From the NCBI GenBank assembly GCA_033085395.1, contig JANQBS010000002.1, forward strand, positions 62,001-126,000: 64,000 bases of DNA, read 5' to 3'. Position numbers and translations under genes: made by a program. Positions 33,401-43,879 of this stretch are shown one piece after another; positions within the stretch are counted from its first letter, which is position 1, and each line of letters starts with the position of its first letter. Under the pieces are notes generated by a model that saw only the letters and a list, made by a program, of their open reading frames with translations, did not search any database and was not told the DNA's origin. The stretch comes from Xanthoparmelia taractica (Eukaryota; Ascomycota; Lecanoromycetes; Lecanorales; Parmeliaceae).

Positions 33401-34472
33401 ATGAAGATTCTGCATTTAGTAGCGACTGCCCTGGCAGGAGCATCAATCGCCTCATCTTTCTCAGTACCATCTTTGCGACGCTCCCAAGCGCCCAGCTCAC
33501 GCCGAGAGGCAGACCCCGAACCGCTACCTGCAGCATTAAATGATCGCTTCGACGAAGAGCTCCTAAGCTATCTTGAAAAGAGAAGAGGCGGTGGTGGATC
33601 AAGTGGAGGTGGGGGACGTGCGTCATCAGGCTCATCAAGTTCATCAGGCTCATCAGGTTCATCAGGTTCATCGGGCTCATCGGGCTCATCGGGCTCATCG
33701 GGCTCATCGGGCTCATCGGGCTCATCAGGCTCGTCGTCAGGAAGCTCGGGAAGTTCGGGAAGCTCTGGTAGCTCTTCTGGGTCATCAGGAGGGGCCAGAT
33801 CTGGGAGCGGCGGTAGTACTGGGAGCACTGGGGGCGGTGGCGGTACCAGTGGATCTCGAGGGACCACAAGGTGATGCGCTTCGCGGTATAGATGGATCCC
33901 ACAAGTGCTGACACTATCATAGCTCTTCTTCCTCAGTAAGTCCTTCGTACGGTGGTGGCAGATACTACGCCGGCGGTGCTACATCGCCATACAGATCAGG
34001 AGGCAGGTCACCCGGGGGTATTCTACCCTATGCATTGGCTGGAGCGGCGCTCGGAATCTTCCCTGGTCTCTGGCTCTACGGAGCGTTTGCGTATCCATAC
34101 AACCATAATTACAGTTTCCACAATCGCACCAACTCTTCGCAGCCCCAAGGGCAGAATGAGACCCTCCCGGTTACGTGTCTGTGCCAGATGTACAGCGCCT
34201 GCGGATGCGACAACAACACGAACACGACATATATAGATTCGCTCGTGGGAAACGGGAGCGCTGCGGATGAAAATAGCACGCTGGTCCATGTTGGGAATGT
34301 AAATGGTACGAAAACACTGATCATCAATGGGACTCTTCCGAATGGAACAAATGGTACTGAGGACACCAGTACGTCTTCCACAACCAGTGGGGCTACAAGG
34401 CAAGATCTCCTTGAGTTCTCGGGTTTCTGGCTCGTCGGTGCTATTGTGGGAGCTACAGTCTGGCTGCTATAA
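33401..34472 (+). CDS. DUF7732-like secreted/membrane protein with Ser-Gly tract
   Basis: Model: 33401..33870, 33923..34472 (339 aa), with a 52-nt intron (GTGATG donor, CATAG acceptor, CTGAC branch). The N-terminus (MKILHLVATALAGASIASSF) is a signal peptide. RFDEELLSYLEKRRGGGG leads into about 80 residues of Ser/Gly repeats. Exon 2 has SPYRSGGRSPGGILPYALAG and AALGIFPGLWLYGAFAYPY (a membrane-like segment), an N-glycosylation-rich Asn/Thr domain with the Cys cluster CLCQMYSACGCDNN, the motif NVNGTKTLIINGTLPNGT, and a final hydrophobic segment (GFWLVGAIVGATVWLL), perhaps a GPI signal or tail anchor. This layout matches the fungal DUF7732 family; function unknown. Confidence 0.8.
33600..33790 (+). 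repeat. TCATCRGGY-type 9-bp array (coding Ser-Ser-Gly)
   Basis: Tandem 9-bp units such as TCATCGGGC encode Ser-Ser-Gly in the DUF7732-like protein. Several consecutive copies (33665-33725) are identical. The antisense Pro-Asp/Glu frame is a shadow. Confidence 0.8.
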
Positions 34473-36216
34473 GGAGATCAGGCGAAGAAGAGAAGCTTTC
34501 CAGCTGGACCTGAGATATCCTGGACAAGGAATCAGTTGTATACAGGTGCGAGGCCTGTCATGCTCAGTCCTTGCCTGATTACAGGCTACTTTAAGATACT
34601 TTTTTTGATGACCTGATGCAATGAACTTGGGCCATTCCATCTATGCGATATGCCCTGCTTCCTCATGAAAGGAAATTGTATGTACTACGTAGTTGCATAC
34701 AATTACTGTTAATGAAAGAGTTTCGGTGAATTGAAGGGCACTATTGAAAGCATGAACCAATGAAATGGCTTGAAATGCAATGACATGGAGATTACGTGGA
34801 CATTGCCGGCCTCGCGACGCTACGGCCGTGGTTTCGGGGGGCGAATTGGAAGCGGCCAGCACTTCCCATGCATGCGAGCCATCCAAAACCCTCCCTCTTC
34901 AAAGACATGTGTCAGACGTGTCGCTGTCCGCTGCAAGGAGCCTGTTTCGCATGTGCACTCTGCACTCCTCTAGACTGCGCAGCTTTTACCTCGGTAGAGC
35001 ATGCATGATGCACCACCATGCAGCTACCCAGACCAATTGATGTCTCGCTTCTGCCGTTTCAGGATCTGTACCCTCGTTTCGCGACACGGCTAGTCCAAAG
35101 TCGATGGGTGGGGAGAAAAAGTCAGAAGGCGCGGGGCGCCACCGCATTGTTGTTTGCTCCGCTTCTATTGGGCTAGATTTTTAGCGGGCTGGCAAGATCA
35201 GCCTTTTCTTTCCTGGAGGAGTTGAGTCGAGGCGATCACTCCGTGGTACTTTGTCCTGGCCGAGTTACGACGATGAGGCGAGGAGGCTGGTTCCACAGTC
35301 CACAGAGGTCAATTGAGAGGATAACATCCTGGGATAAGGGATTGAGACGTTTTGCAGGTGGCTGGGAAGGATGGAGCAGAGGGGGGCCGGACTCCGATGA
35401 CACCTCCATGAGTTCACCACAACACACAAAGGGCTTACGACTCCTATTTCTGTAAATCCAATCAAGCTTTGCTCGTCTCAGCAGAGCGCAAAGCTAGATG
35501 CCCGGCACTAAGCTTTCATAGATGTCATCCATGCAGCAATGGTAGAATGTCCAATCAAAGATGGAAGCGAGGGCTAAAAAGCGGGGAGCCTTGCACAAGT
35601 TCGCAGCAAAATGGCGAAATCATGAAGCAGGGTTGATTGGGGGGGGGGGAGCTTCCTTGAAGACTAAGTAGATTCTGGGACAACACCAACAGCTTTTTTT
35701 CTACAGTATCATGAAAAGAAAATTACCAGCCTTCTTTACGCCCCTTGATATATTCGCGATATATGCTAAAATTGTCTTTTTTTTTCTCTTTTACCTCTTC
35801 TGGTTGGTGGAGATTGAGGTTGGGGGGGGGGTGGGGTATTGTTATTGGAGGAGGTTGGGTGCTAGGATATTTTAGGTAGTGGGCGGGTTTTTAGCAGGAT
35901 CTCCCAGTGCAACCAAATTGGATTTCTGACCCGTTTAAAAAACCAAGCAACAGAAGGAGCCAAGCAGCCACTAGTAGCTTTTCCGTGCCGCCCAAGTGAT
36001 AGATAAACAGGCCACATTCCTCGCTTTTTTCTCATCTCCTCTTTTCTTCACTCTACACACCAGAAAAACAAATTCTTCACATTTCAACTCTCACTTTTCC
36101 ATCAACACCAACAAATCACAGTCGCTTCGGATCTATTTGACTATAGATACATTCGCTTCAAGCAAATAATACTACTCCTCCTCACAAATAACAATAATAA
36201 TCTCATCCTCCTCACA
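34473..36216. other. Gene-free region upstream of the PIR-repeat gene
   Basis: 1.7 kb with no convincing exon. It has G-runs at about 35641-35650 and 35822-35831 and T-rich tracts near 35778-35790. The last 200 bp are a C/T- and A-rich leader, with CTCCTCACAA repeated at about 36178 and 36208 immediately before the ATG. A large promoter is plausible for a regulated cell-wall gene. Confidence 0.4.
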
Positions 36217-36735
36217 ATGCCTTCCGTCCAGAAGATCGTCCTCGCTCTGGCCTTTGTTGCCTCTACCTTCGCCGCTCAAATTAGCGATGGTCAGATCCAG
36301 CAGCCCACATCTGTGGTGACTCCAGTTCCCGTGGTCAAGCAGATCACCGATGGCCAGATCCAGCAGGCCACTTCTACCCCTGCACCCGTCACCGTGACTC
36401 CCGCCGTCAAGCAAATCACCGATGGTCAGATCCAACAAGTCACTTCCGCTCCTCCCGTCGTTACGCCTGCCGTCAAGCAGATCACCGACGGTCAAATCCA
36501 ACAAGTCTCTTCCCCTCCCGCCATCGTCAGTCCTCCCGTCAAGCAAATCACCGACGGCCAGATCCAGCAAGTCGCTTCGGCCAGCAAGGCGCCAATCCCC
36601 TCCTCCAACGGCACCACAGTTACCAAGCCATCCGCTCCAGTTGCTACTTTCCAAGGTGCTGCTTCTCTCATGAGCTACAGCAAGGACTTGGTGGTCGTCG
36701 CCATCGGCGCCGCTGCCGTCTTTGCCGTGCTGTAA
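36217..36735 (+). CDS. PIR-repeat cell wall protein with GPI-type C-terminus, 172 aa
   Basis: Single exon. Residues 1-20 (PSVQKIVLALAFVASTFAA after Met) form a signal peptide. Five copies of Q-I-[ST]-D-G-Q-I-Q-Q follow at intervals of about 21-24 residues (near 21, 42, 66, 88, 110), separated by Thr/Val/Pro spacers. This matches the yeast PIR consensus Q-[IV]-x-D-G-Q-[IV]-Q, in which a Gln becomes ester-linked to beta-1,3-glucan. The C-terminus is a short hydrophobic tail (LVVVAIGAAAVFAVL) after a Ser/Gly region, which suggests a GPI signal. No Kex2 KR site or four-Cys C-terminal domain of classical PIR proteins is present. Role: covalently bound structural wall protein. Confidence 0.85.
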   Translation: MPSVQKIVLALAFVASTFAAQISDGQIQQPTSVVTPVPVVKQITDGQIQQATSTPAPVTVTPAVKQITDGQIQQVTSAPPVVTPAVKQITDGQIQQVSSPPAIVSPPVKQITDGQIQQVASASKAPIPSSNGTTVTKPSAPVATFQGAASLMSYSKDLVVVAIGAAAVFAVL

Positions 36736-37450
36736 ACATCTTCCGTCAAGACAAGCTTACCGGCATCACTCAAGGTCATGGTATGAGGAAGCGAGAGGAT
36801 ATTGAAAGTTTGCGATTCTCTTTCGTGATGCATATCGGTTGGAAAAGAAGTTATGATTAATGGGGAGGAGAGGCCAGACTTTTCGATTCATGTAATTAGG
36901 CATCACAGGAGCATCATTGGCATGGCAGTTCTTCAATAGCTTGCGACCGAAAATCTTCAGCACGATTCTTGCGCATATCCAGCCTTGAGCTTAGGATACA
37001 TTAATAGGATGAAAGTACAACACTCGCACTCAATATTTCAATTCTTTCCTCTATTGATCTTTTCCGAATGTCTCCGTCTGGTAGGATCATGCAATCTTCC
37101 AGCCGTGCTGATTTCCAATCCCAATGATTCCAGTTGCATCGCCAACGTCCTTCTGTTTCTCAGTATTTCCACAGCCTTTCCGTCATCGATTTCTGGCTTT
37201 CACCTTCCGTGAGCTCGACGCTATTGCTGATCTCGGATAGGGCTTAGCCATCACGCCATGGAAATTCAAACTGGCCCGTGGAGGGCTGACTGACCACGAC
37301 TAGTATTCGCCAGCGCACAATGGCTTCCACAACAAACTCAAATGTTGCTCGCTATCGGACCTTCTTTTACAGTGTGTTTCAGAGCCGTCGTCGTCTACGG
37401 GAATTGGCTTGGTAAGAGCTTCAACGAGCAAGAACAGTCGACGAGAGTCG
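36736..37450. other. Intergenic region
   Basis: About 700 bp with the 3' UTR of the wall-protein gene and the promoter of the next MFS gene. An ATG at about 37320 opens a frame that could be an unrecognised 5' exon or upstream ORF of the MFS gene. Confidence 0.35.
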
Positions 37451-39122
37451 ATGAGCCCATTCCGAAATGGAGAAGAGGTACTGGATGAAAAGCAGGAGGA
37501 TTGGAATACCGTTGCCTCTCGCCACCAGTTGCCCAATGACGATCAATCAAATGAGAAGACTGAAAGTCCACGCACCAGACATGCTCTCCAACACCCGTCA
37601 ACTGAACGCACAACTAATGCTACGGCTGGTCAAGACAAGAGCAACGAACTGATGCAAACACCACCAGAGCAGCTGCCTTCCGTCCCTGAAAACGACAGAC
37701 CAGCCCTTGAGGTCGTCGATCAACCCGTTCCAGTTTCCACCGGTGAGCCCGCACCTACCGGGAAGACGGGACCACAAGATCAAGATGATGGACACACCTT
37801 TCCCGAAGGTGGCCTGCGTGCCTGGCTCGTCGTCCTTGGCTCCTTCAGCGGCATGACGGCCAGCTTTGGCAATCTCAACAGCGCGGGGACGTTTCAGGCG
37901 TACCTCATCACGCACCAGTTGGCCCACGTGTCGCCCAGCGCCGTAGGCTGGATCTTCAGTCTCTACGCTTTCCTCACCTTCTTCTGTGGGGTACAGATTG
38001 GACCGGTGTTTGATGCATATGGTCCCCGGTGGTTGGTGTTTGTAGGCAGCGTGTGCTTGTTTGGTGGAATGATGCTGGTGGCTGAGAGTACCAGTAAGTG
38101 CTGCTTGCTTCTGTGTATCATTCCATGGCCGTTTCCCAGCTCTGGCGACTGGTTCATACCCTGGCTAACATCTCTTTCCCTCCCAAGAACTATGGCATTT
38201 CATCCTGACATACTCCGTCCTCTGCGGTATCGGCTCCTCCCTCATCTTCACCCCGGCAATCGGCTCGATAGCACATTTCTTCTACAAACGCCGTGCTGCG
38301 ACTACAGGTCTCGCCAGCACCGGCGGCAGCGCAGGCGGTATCATCTTCCCATTGATGCTCCAACGCCTCTTCCCGGAAGTGGGCTTCAAATGGGCCACGC
38401 GGATCCTCGCATTCGACTCCCTCTTCCTCCTGTGCGTCGCCAATCTGCTCATCCGCAGCCGCCTCCAACCATCCAAAGACAGTCACGTCGCGCAAAACAT
38501 CTGGCCCGATTGGCGCATCTTCAAGAACCGAGTCTTCGCGTTGACGACCGCAGGGGTCTTCTTTATCGAGTGGGCCCTCTTCATACCGCTATCCTACATC
38601 TCGTCATACGCTCTGGCAAAGGGTGTTTCGCCGGCTTTCAGCTATCAACTTCTCGCCATCCTGAACGCGGGATCTTTCCTTGGCCGTTGGGCGCCGGGCT
38701 ACATGGCTGATTTGTTCGGACGGTTCAACACGATGGTCATCACGGTGTCTTTGTGTCTCATCTCCGTCCTCGCCGTGTGGCTCACCGCGTCACCGGAAGA
38801 TGGCACGCGAGGTATCGCCCAGCTGATCATCTTTTGCGTCTTCTTCGGCTTCGCGTCGGGAAGCAACATCAGTCTTACGCCCGTCTGCGTGGGACAGTTG
38901 TGCGAGACGGAGGTGTTTGGAAGGTGGTATGCGGGGTTGTATACTGTCGTGAGCTTCGGCTGCTTGACCGGTATACCGATTGCGGGACAGCTTTTGGCGA
39001 CGGGGGGAGGGAATTATAATGTCTTGATTGGGTTCGTGGGCGCTTGTTATGGAGCGGGACTTGTATGTTTTATCTGGGCGAGGGTGCTGAAGGTTGGGTG
39101 GAGTCTGAGGAAGATATATTAA
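37451..39122 (+). CDS. MFS transporter, monocarboxylate (MCT/SLC16-like) type
   Basis: Model: 37451..38093, 38188..39122 (525 aa). After a hydrophilic N-terminus (~120 aa) the membrane part opens with FPEGGLRAWLVVLGSFSGMTASFGNLNSAGTFQ (quoted in part), the GGxRAW motif and first span of fungal MCT-like carriers. Next come SAVGWIFSLYAFLTFFCG and GPVFDAYGPRWL (motif A region). The 94-nt intron (GTAAGT...CCCAAG) joins to read STKLWHFILTYSVLCG. Exon 2 has the YKRRAATTGLASTGGSAGG signature and later RWAPGYMADLFGRFN. Such carriers move monocarboxylates, riboflavin or related acids; substrate unknown. The ATG at 37451 is the first in frame, but a further upstream exon cannot be excluded. Confidence 0.85.
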
Positions 39123-40129
39123 GAAAATGAAATTCAAGGCTGCATATATAGCGTCGAAGCAGAAGTGATGGACGGACGGTGAAGCGATGAGCAGGACTAT
39201 TCATGTAGAACTTACGACTTTCTTTCATGTATCTACTTGATCAGTGAATCTTGTATCTATCGTATCGTACTCTCTAAACCCACCCAACCAACCAACCAAC
39301 CAAGTACTTTTTCTTCTCTTCGTTCAACTCCCCCATCGTCCTTCTATATACCTATCCATCCATCCATCCATCCCTCTTCCCCACAACATGAGCTTTCTCA
39401 CCCTTCCTTCTATCCATCTATCCCCCCACAACATGAGCTATCTCACCCCCTTCCTTCCTTCCTCGCCAAACAAAAGAAAAGCACATCAGGCACCCATCCG
39501 TATATCCAAGTCAAGTCAAGTCTCACCATCCACGATCCAGAATGTGCCTAGGCTGACGACGTCTCCCCTTCCCAAATAACGCTGATGACGGTCTCCCAAT
39601 GTACCTACCTGTGCTGATGACGTCTCCCCTTGCCAACGTGCCTATGCCAACGGTCTTCCCATTCCCAAACAACGCTAATGACTAACGCTGATGACGTCTC
39701 CAGGCACAGTCAGGCGAGTACTGGAGAAAGAAGGCTCACTCGCTTGCTTGCTTGCTTGCTTGCTTGCTCGAAGCTGATGAGTGAGAGGAGAAAGCTGGTG
39801 AGAGGAGTGATGTGGATGCGGACGGATATTGATATTGACATTGACCTCCGTGTTGGGAAACGTGGGGATTTGGGGATTCGGGTATTTGGGAGCTGGTGGT
39901 CGCGTTGGTGAGAGGGTTGGAAGATCGGTGGCGGGCGGGGACATCGTATTGGTTGGATGCAAGGATGTTGGTTGGGAGAGGAGAGATGAGGTTGAAGAAG
40001 CGTTGATTTGTGTGAATATTGGTGGGAGGTTTCTTTCGGATGTAGTCCACATCGTTGTGGCCGTGAGGACGTCAGACCTCGAATGGGAGTGTGTTTTGGA
40101 TGATCCCAGTACGATTTGGCATGCGAAGA
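39123..40129. other. Convergent 3' region rich in simple repeats
   Basis: 1 kb between convergent stops. It holds CCAA (39283-39303), CCAT (about 39355-39373) and GCTT (about 39742-39768) microsatellites and a degenerate GCTGATGACGTCTCC tandem array (39541-39705). No protein-coding signal was recognised. Confidence 0.6.
39541..39705. repeat. Degenerate tandem repeat with GCTGATGACGTCTCCCC core
   Basis: The core GCTGAYGACG(G)TCTCCC occurs near 39552, 39581, 39613 and 39687, with a partial copy at 39674. Intervening AATGTGCCTA / AATGTACCTA and CCCAAATAACG / CCCAAACAACG stretches also recur, giving a higher-order period of about 60 bp. Each core contains a TGACGT half-site. Confidence 0.6.
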
Positions 40130-41271
40130 TCACCCAGTATTCACTTTCCTCATCCGAATCGTCTCCGTCTCCCTCCACCTCTCCATCTTCCTCTCCCACT
40201 CCTTCTCCTCATGCCGCTCGCGCTCCTTCTCCCTCTGCCTCTCCATCTCCCTCTCCCTCTCCCCCTCCTCCCACACGCTCCCTAGGCTAATCCACTCATC
40301 ATTCTCTTCCTCCTGCCGACGCTTCAGCCGTATCCGTAACGGTACCTCTCGCTTCCAGGGCTGGCAGTCCGCCATTCCGGCCACGGGTACCCTGTCCCGC
40401 AAATCGTTGCCCATCAGCGTCTTTAGGTCCAAGCGGAACGGACCGTAGTAATGCTGTCGTTGGATGTAGGAATGGTGGTTCAGGAACGAGCTCTCGATTG
40501 TGAGATGGAATTCGCGGGGGGTGTAGGAAGAAGATGTTGGGGTCTGCTCAGTACTCGAGGGAGGATTCGGAAGGTCGGCAGCGGAGGCTTTGAGGGAAGT
40601 AGGGTTGGGTGTGAAGGTCTTTGGTGGTTCTGACGGAGAGGGGGTTGTTGCTGGTGCTTGCTCGGTGTTGAGGGCTGCGCGCATTTTGCCCCATCGAGCT
40701 GTCCCGCCCAAGGGTGTAAAAGCTGTGCGTTCGCCTGAAGCTTCGGCTGGCCGCTGTCGAGCGGTGTTTACTTCATCGAATTCTTCTTGGGCGGAGTCAG
40801 ATGATGTGTCTTGAGGGGTCGGATCACTGTCCTCCACCTCCTCCACCTCCTCTTCCTTGGCAGAAGGCGGTGTAGATGGCATGAATTGCGACACGGACGT
40901 GCTGGATCCGACATTCCCGGATTCAAAACGTAATGGACTAGCATTGATAATACTCTGCGCGGAATTGGCATTCTGATATACCGCCCAAGCGCTGTTGGCT
41001 GCGGGACGATCAGGATCATGCTGCCACCGCTGTTAGCTATTGCACTGTAGCTCTCTTAGCTTTGGATCCAATGGGCCAACAACATCTGGCAACCTACCTT
41101 GAGATGTCGGTACGAGACAATCTCGCCATACTGTTGAAGTACCCGCAGTACTTCTCTGCTCTCAGCCAGATTCCGCGGCCGGGGGTATATCTTCACGTGA
41201 ACAGCTCGGCCTACTGTTTTGGCGTATGCTGGGATTGACTGCCCTGCGAGGGAAACTCTGGGTACTGCCAT
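40130..41271 (-). CDS. RRM-like protein with long charged C-terminus
   Basis: Model: 41098..41271, 40130..41029 (357 aa), with a 68-nt intron (GTAGGT...AACAG, phase 0). The first about 100 residues have the beta-alpha-beta-beta-alpha order of an RNA-recognition motif: AVHVKIYPRPRN, ESREVLRVLQQYG, EIVSYRHLK, then after the intron NSAWAVYQ and NANSAQSIINASPLRF. RNP aromatic residues are weak, so RNA binding is inferred. A disordered Ser/Thr/Glu section follows, then a conserved segment (REFHLTIESSFLNHHSYIQ, then FRLDLKTLMGNDL), ending in an Arg/Glu-rich coiled coil whose DNA is a C/T-rich tract (about 40150-40280). Fungal homologues are uncharacterised. Confidence 0.7.
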
Positions 41272-41753
41272 GTTCCAAGTGAGGCTCCCGTAGAAAACGC
41301 TTAGATGAAATTTCTAACGAAAGCTCTCAATCCATAATAGCCGAGAAATAGAAGGGGTCACCGCCTGGTCCTGTCCCCTGTAGCTCCCCAGCCCTGTTCA
41401 GCCCTAGTATTCCGAGTTCGGCTAGCTTAGGGCTCAATTTGGGTGGCTTGGGGGTTTGGATATATACTGTACTTCTACGGCGAGTTATGGACCATTAGCG
41501 TGATAATAATAAAGATGCCAACGTAATAAATTCTTCATGGAAGCTGCTCTCCGTACGAAAATGGGCAGCAGTTGGGTCTGGGCTAAGGGCTGGATGAGAG
41601 GAGCCTAAAGAGGTAAGGGGAGACAAGAGTCAATGCAACATAAGGTAGGCAATATATCGAAGATTTGAGTAAAAGTCGATCCGAAGCGACTGCCACCAGG
41701 CATCAGAATCGGCTGAGTCATTTAAGGCATTCGGATTTTTGGTCATCACTTTG
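41272..41753. other. Intergenic region
   Basis: About 480 bp upstream of the RRM-like gene and downstream of the MFS gene. No coding signal. Confidence 0.4.
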
Positions 41754-43879
41754 TCACAACTGTTCCAAGCTCCGCTCACAATGTAGTCTTTGCTCGAGGT
41801 CATTGCTCTCTGATTGAACAGGCCCAGCACCAGTAATGGAACTCAGCCCGGTAGCCTCTTCGGACGACACTTCAGTTACCACGTCCTGCCTCTCCTTCTT
41901 CGCTGCAATGCTAGCAGGATTCTTCTGGTAGGTAGCCAAAGCAGCTAACAGCGCTACGGCTGAAAGGTAAGTGCAAATCCGCATTTGCTCGTTGAAAGCG
42001 TCCTTGTACATTTGCGCCACGAGGGCTTGGTCGGCTGTAGTCAAGGTTGAGATGTTTTTCAACGATTGCTTTAGGGATTTGACCCGGGCGGGATCTAAAA
42101 TTCGAGCGAGGCCGTTTCTGACCTTGTTATCGAGGATAATCGTCGCCATGGACAAGCCGATGTTGCCTCCCAGGATTCGTGCCTGGCTCAGAGCCCCTGG
42201 CGCAGCCGCTCTGTAAAGATAAGCTGGGAAATTGTTTCGAAAGAAGCAGATACAAAATGACTGACCAACGTCCTCTGACTTGCAGGCTAGAGCAGTCAGA
42301 ACCGTAGTACTCGAGAAAGTCAGCCCTACACCAAGGCCCAGGATGAATTGGTAACCGTATGTCGGTGTATAGAACTCCTTGCCACCGCCTAGTGTTGACA
42401 TAAGACCGCACCCCAAGAGAATGAGGGACGTGGCAAGTACTAAAGCTGGAGAGGTGCGATTCTTCTTTGAAGAAGCTGCACCACCCAAAAAGCTACCTAA
42501 CGTGATGTTAGGCCACGTGCATAGCAATAGCCGTGCTCATTGTCTTACCAAACGCCGTGGAGCACAACAGGGGTAGTAAATGTATACCAGCCATGATAGG
42601 AGAGTCTCCATTGACTACCTGGAAGCGCCGAGGCAAGTTTATAACCGCAACAAAAAAAAGGGAAGCCAGTGAGTAGCATGAGGCTTTTTGTAAATTGGTA
42701 GAACCCACTTCGAATTTCTCAAGGAACAACGTACACTGTCGCTGGGCCAATCGGTCGCGCAAGCGCAATAGTGAAAGGGAAAATAGCCCGAAGTCGATGG
42801 ATATTGCCAAGGGAGAGCCAGTAAATCCAAACGAAAAAGCCGATCCAGCATACCCCAGAGACCGTCAAGGTGGAAATAGTGACTGCGCTGTTCCATGATA
42901 CTGCTGTACTCCCACTCTGTTGGAGCGAAAAGACTAGTAGCGTGGAGGCTGCCAGTAGTAAGACAGCACCTAGCCAATCTACTTGTCCGAGCGACTGCCA
43001 GGAGATGTTGGCCTTTTTGTATGTCTTCTCTTTTCGCGGCCAACAGAAAAGCATGACTGTTATTCCCACGGCAGCGGCGGGAGCGTTGAACAAATAGATC
43101 CAACGCCAGGATGCCCTTTCCGTGATTATGCCCCCAAGGATAGGTCCTATAAATGCAGATTAAGATTCGTCCGATAGCGGAGACCGACATTCACAGGAAG
43201 AGAATACCTGGCACTGAACCTGTTGCAAGAGCCGCCCCGATGATACCGCTAAGCGCACCCCAGTACTGAACAGGTATGATCTCTGGTCCAATGACCGTCG
43301 GCATGGAGTATGAACCGGAGCCTCCGATTCCTTGAAGTACTCGTAGAGCAATCAATTCGTTCAATGTCCGCGCCAGGCCTCCTCCAAGAGAGAATGCTGC
43401 GAAAAGGACATAGGCAATAATGACAGCTGCTTCCCGACCGATTTCGTCACTCAATCGTGTGAAGATGATTGCAAAGCCTGACGTGAACTCTTCAGGCTTT
43501 CGCAGTCTTTCACGCTTTCTTTAACGCTACACGTACCCACGTTACCTGCAAGGAGCGTAAGAGGTGATGAGCTTTTAACGGTAGAGGGACTGACAGTGAC
43601 GGAATCTTTGAAATACTCGCCAATGGTGACGAGGGCAGTAGCGGTGATGGAGGTCTCAATGGTGGCCAGCACAAGACCTAATGCAAGACTGGGACGAATA
43701 CAATGAGCCTTTCCAGACACCGTAGAGCTTTCAATGTCAGTCAATTCAATTCACCTTGAGAGGACTCCCAGCAGCCACCAACCTCGTAGTGGCTTCTGAT
43801 CAGTATCATGAGATATGGAAGTCGCATTTTTGGTACATTGGGTATCGATGCCTTTTTCAGCGGCATCTTGGCCTACCAT
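41754..43879 (-). pseudogene. Drug-efflux-type MFS transporter with a single-base frameshift
   Basis: Model: 43755..43879, 43546..43688, 43208..43477, 42735..43146, 42549..42683, 42266..42496, 41754..42208. All splice phases fit except that the fifth exon is one base too long. The excess maps to a run of eight T (8 A at 42652-42659 on the plus strand) where seven would keep TGFPFFVAVI in frame. Landmarks: KPLRGWWLLGVLS; ATIETSITATALVTIGEYF; FAIIFTRLSDEIGRE (motif A); RVLQGIGGSGSYSMPTVIGPEI; GPILGGIITERASWRWIYLFN; NLPRRFQVVNGDSPIMAGIHLLPLL; ALSQARILGGNIGLSM. This is the family of 14-span efflux pumps often found in metabolite clusters. The second exon is also unusually diverged (PSTVKSSSP in place of the usual span). 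Length if intact is about 589 aa. The frameshift could be an assembly error. Confidence 0.8.

Noticed and set aside
33568..33867. Minus-strand frame of Pro/Asp/Glu repeats, and the plus-strand His/Gln frame beside it
   Set aside because: Both are shadows of the Ser-Ser-Gly array in the DUF7732-like gene.
36172..36654. Minus-strand Leu/Asp/Gly-rich repeat frame
   Set aside because: It is the antisense of the PIR repeats; the plus strand has the signal peptide and known repeat motif.
38190..38495. Minus-strand acidic frame within the monocarboxylate-type transporter
   Set aside because: It lies opposite conserved transporter sequence and is a shadow of GC-rich codons.
42735..42810. Apparent frameshift in the efflux transporter between FPFT and a second frame reading LLRLRDRL
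   Set aside because: A 51-nt GTACGT...AAAAG intron (42684..42734) explains the change and restores LMLLTGFPFF; the second frame is coincidental. The only remaining conflict is in the 8-A run.
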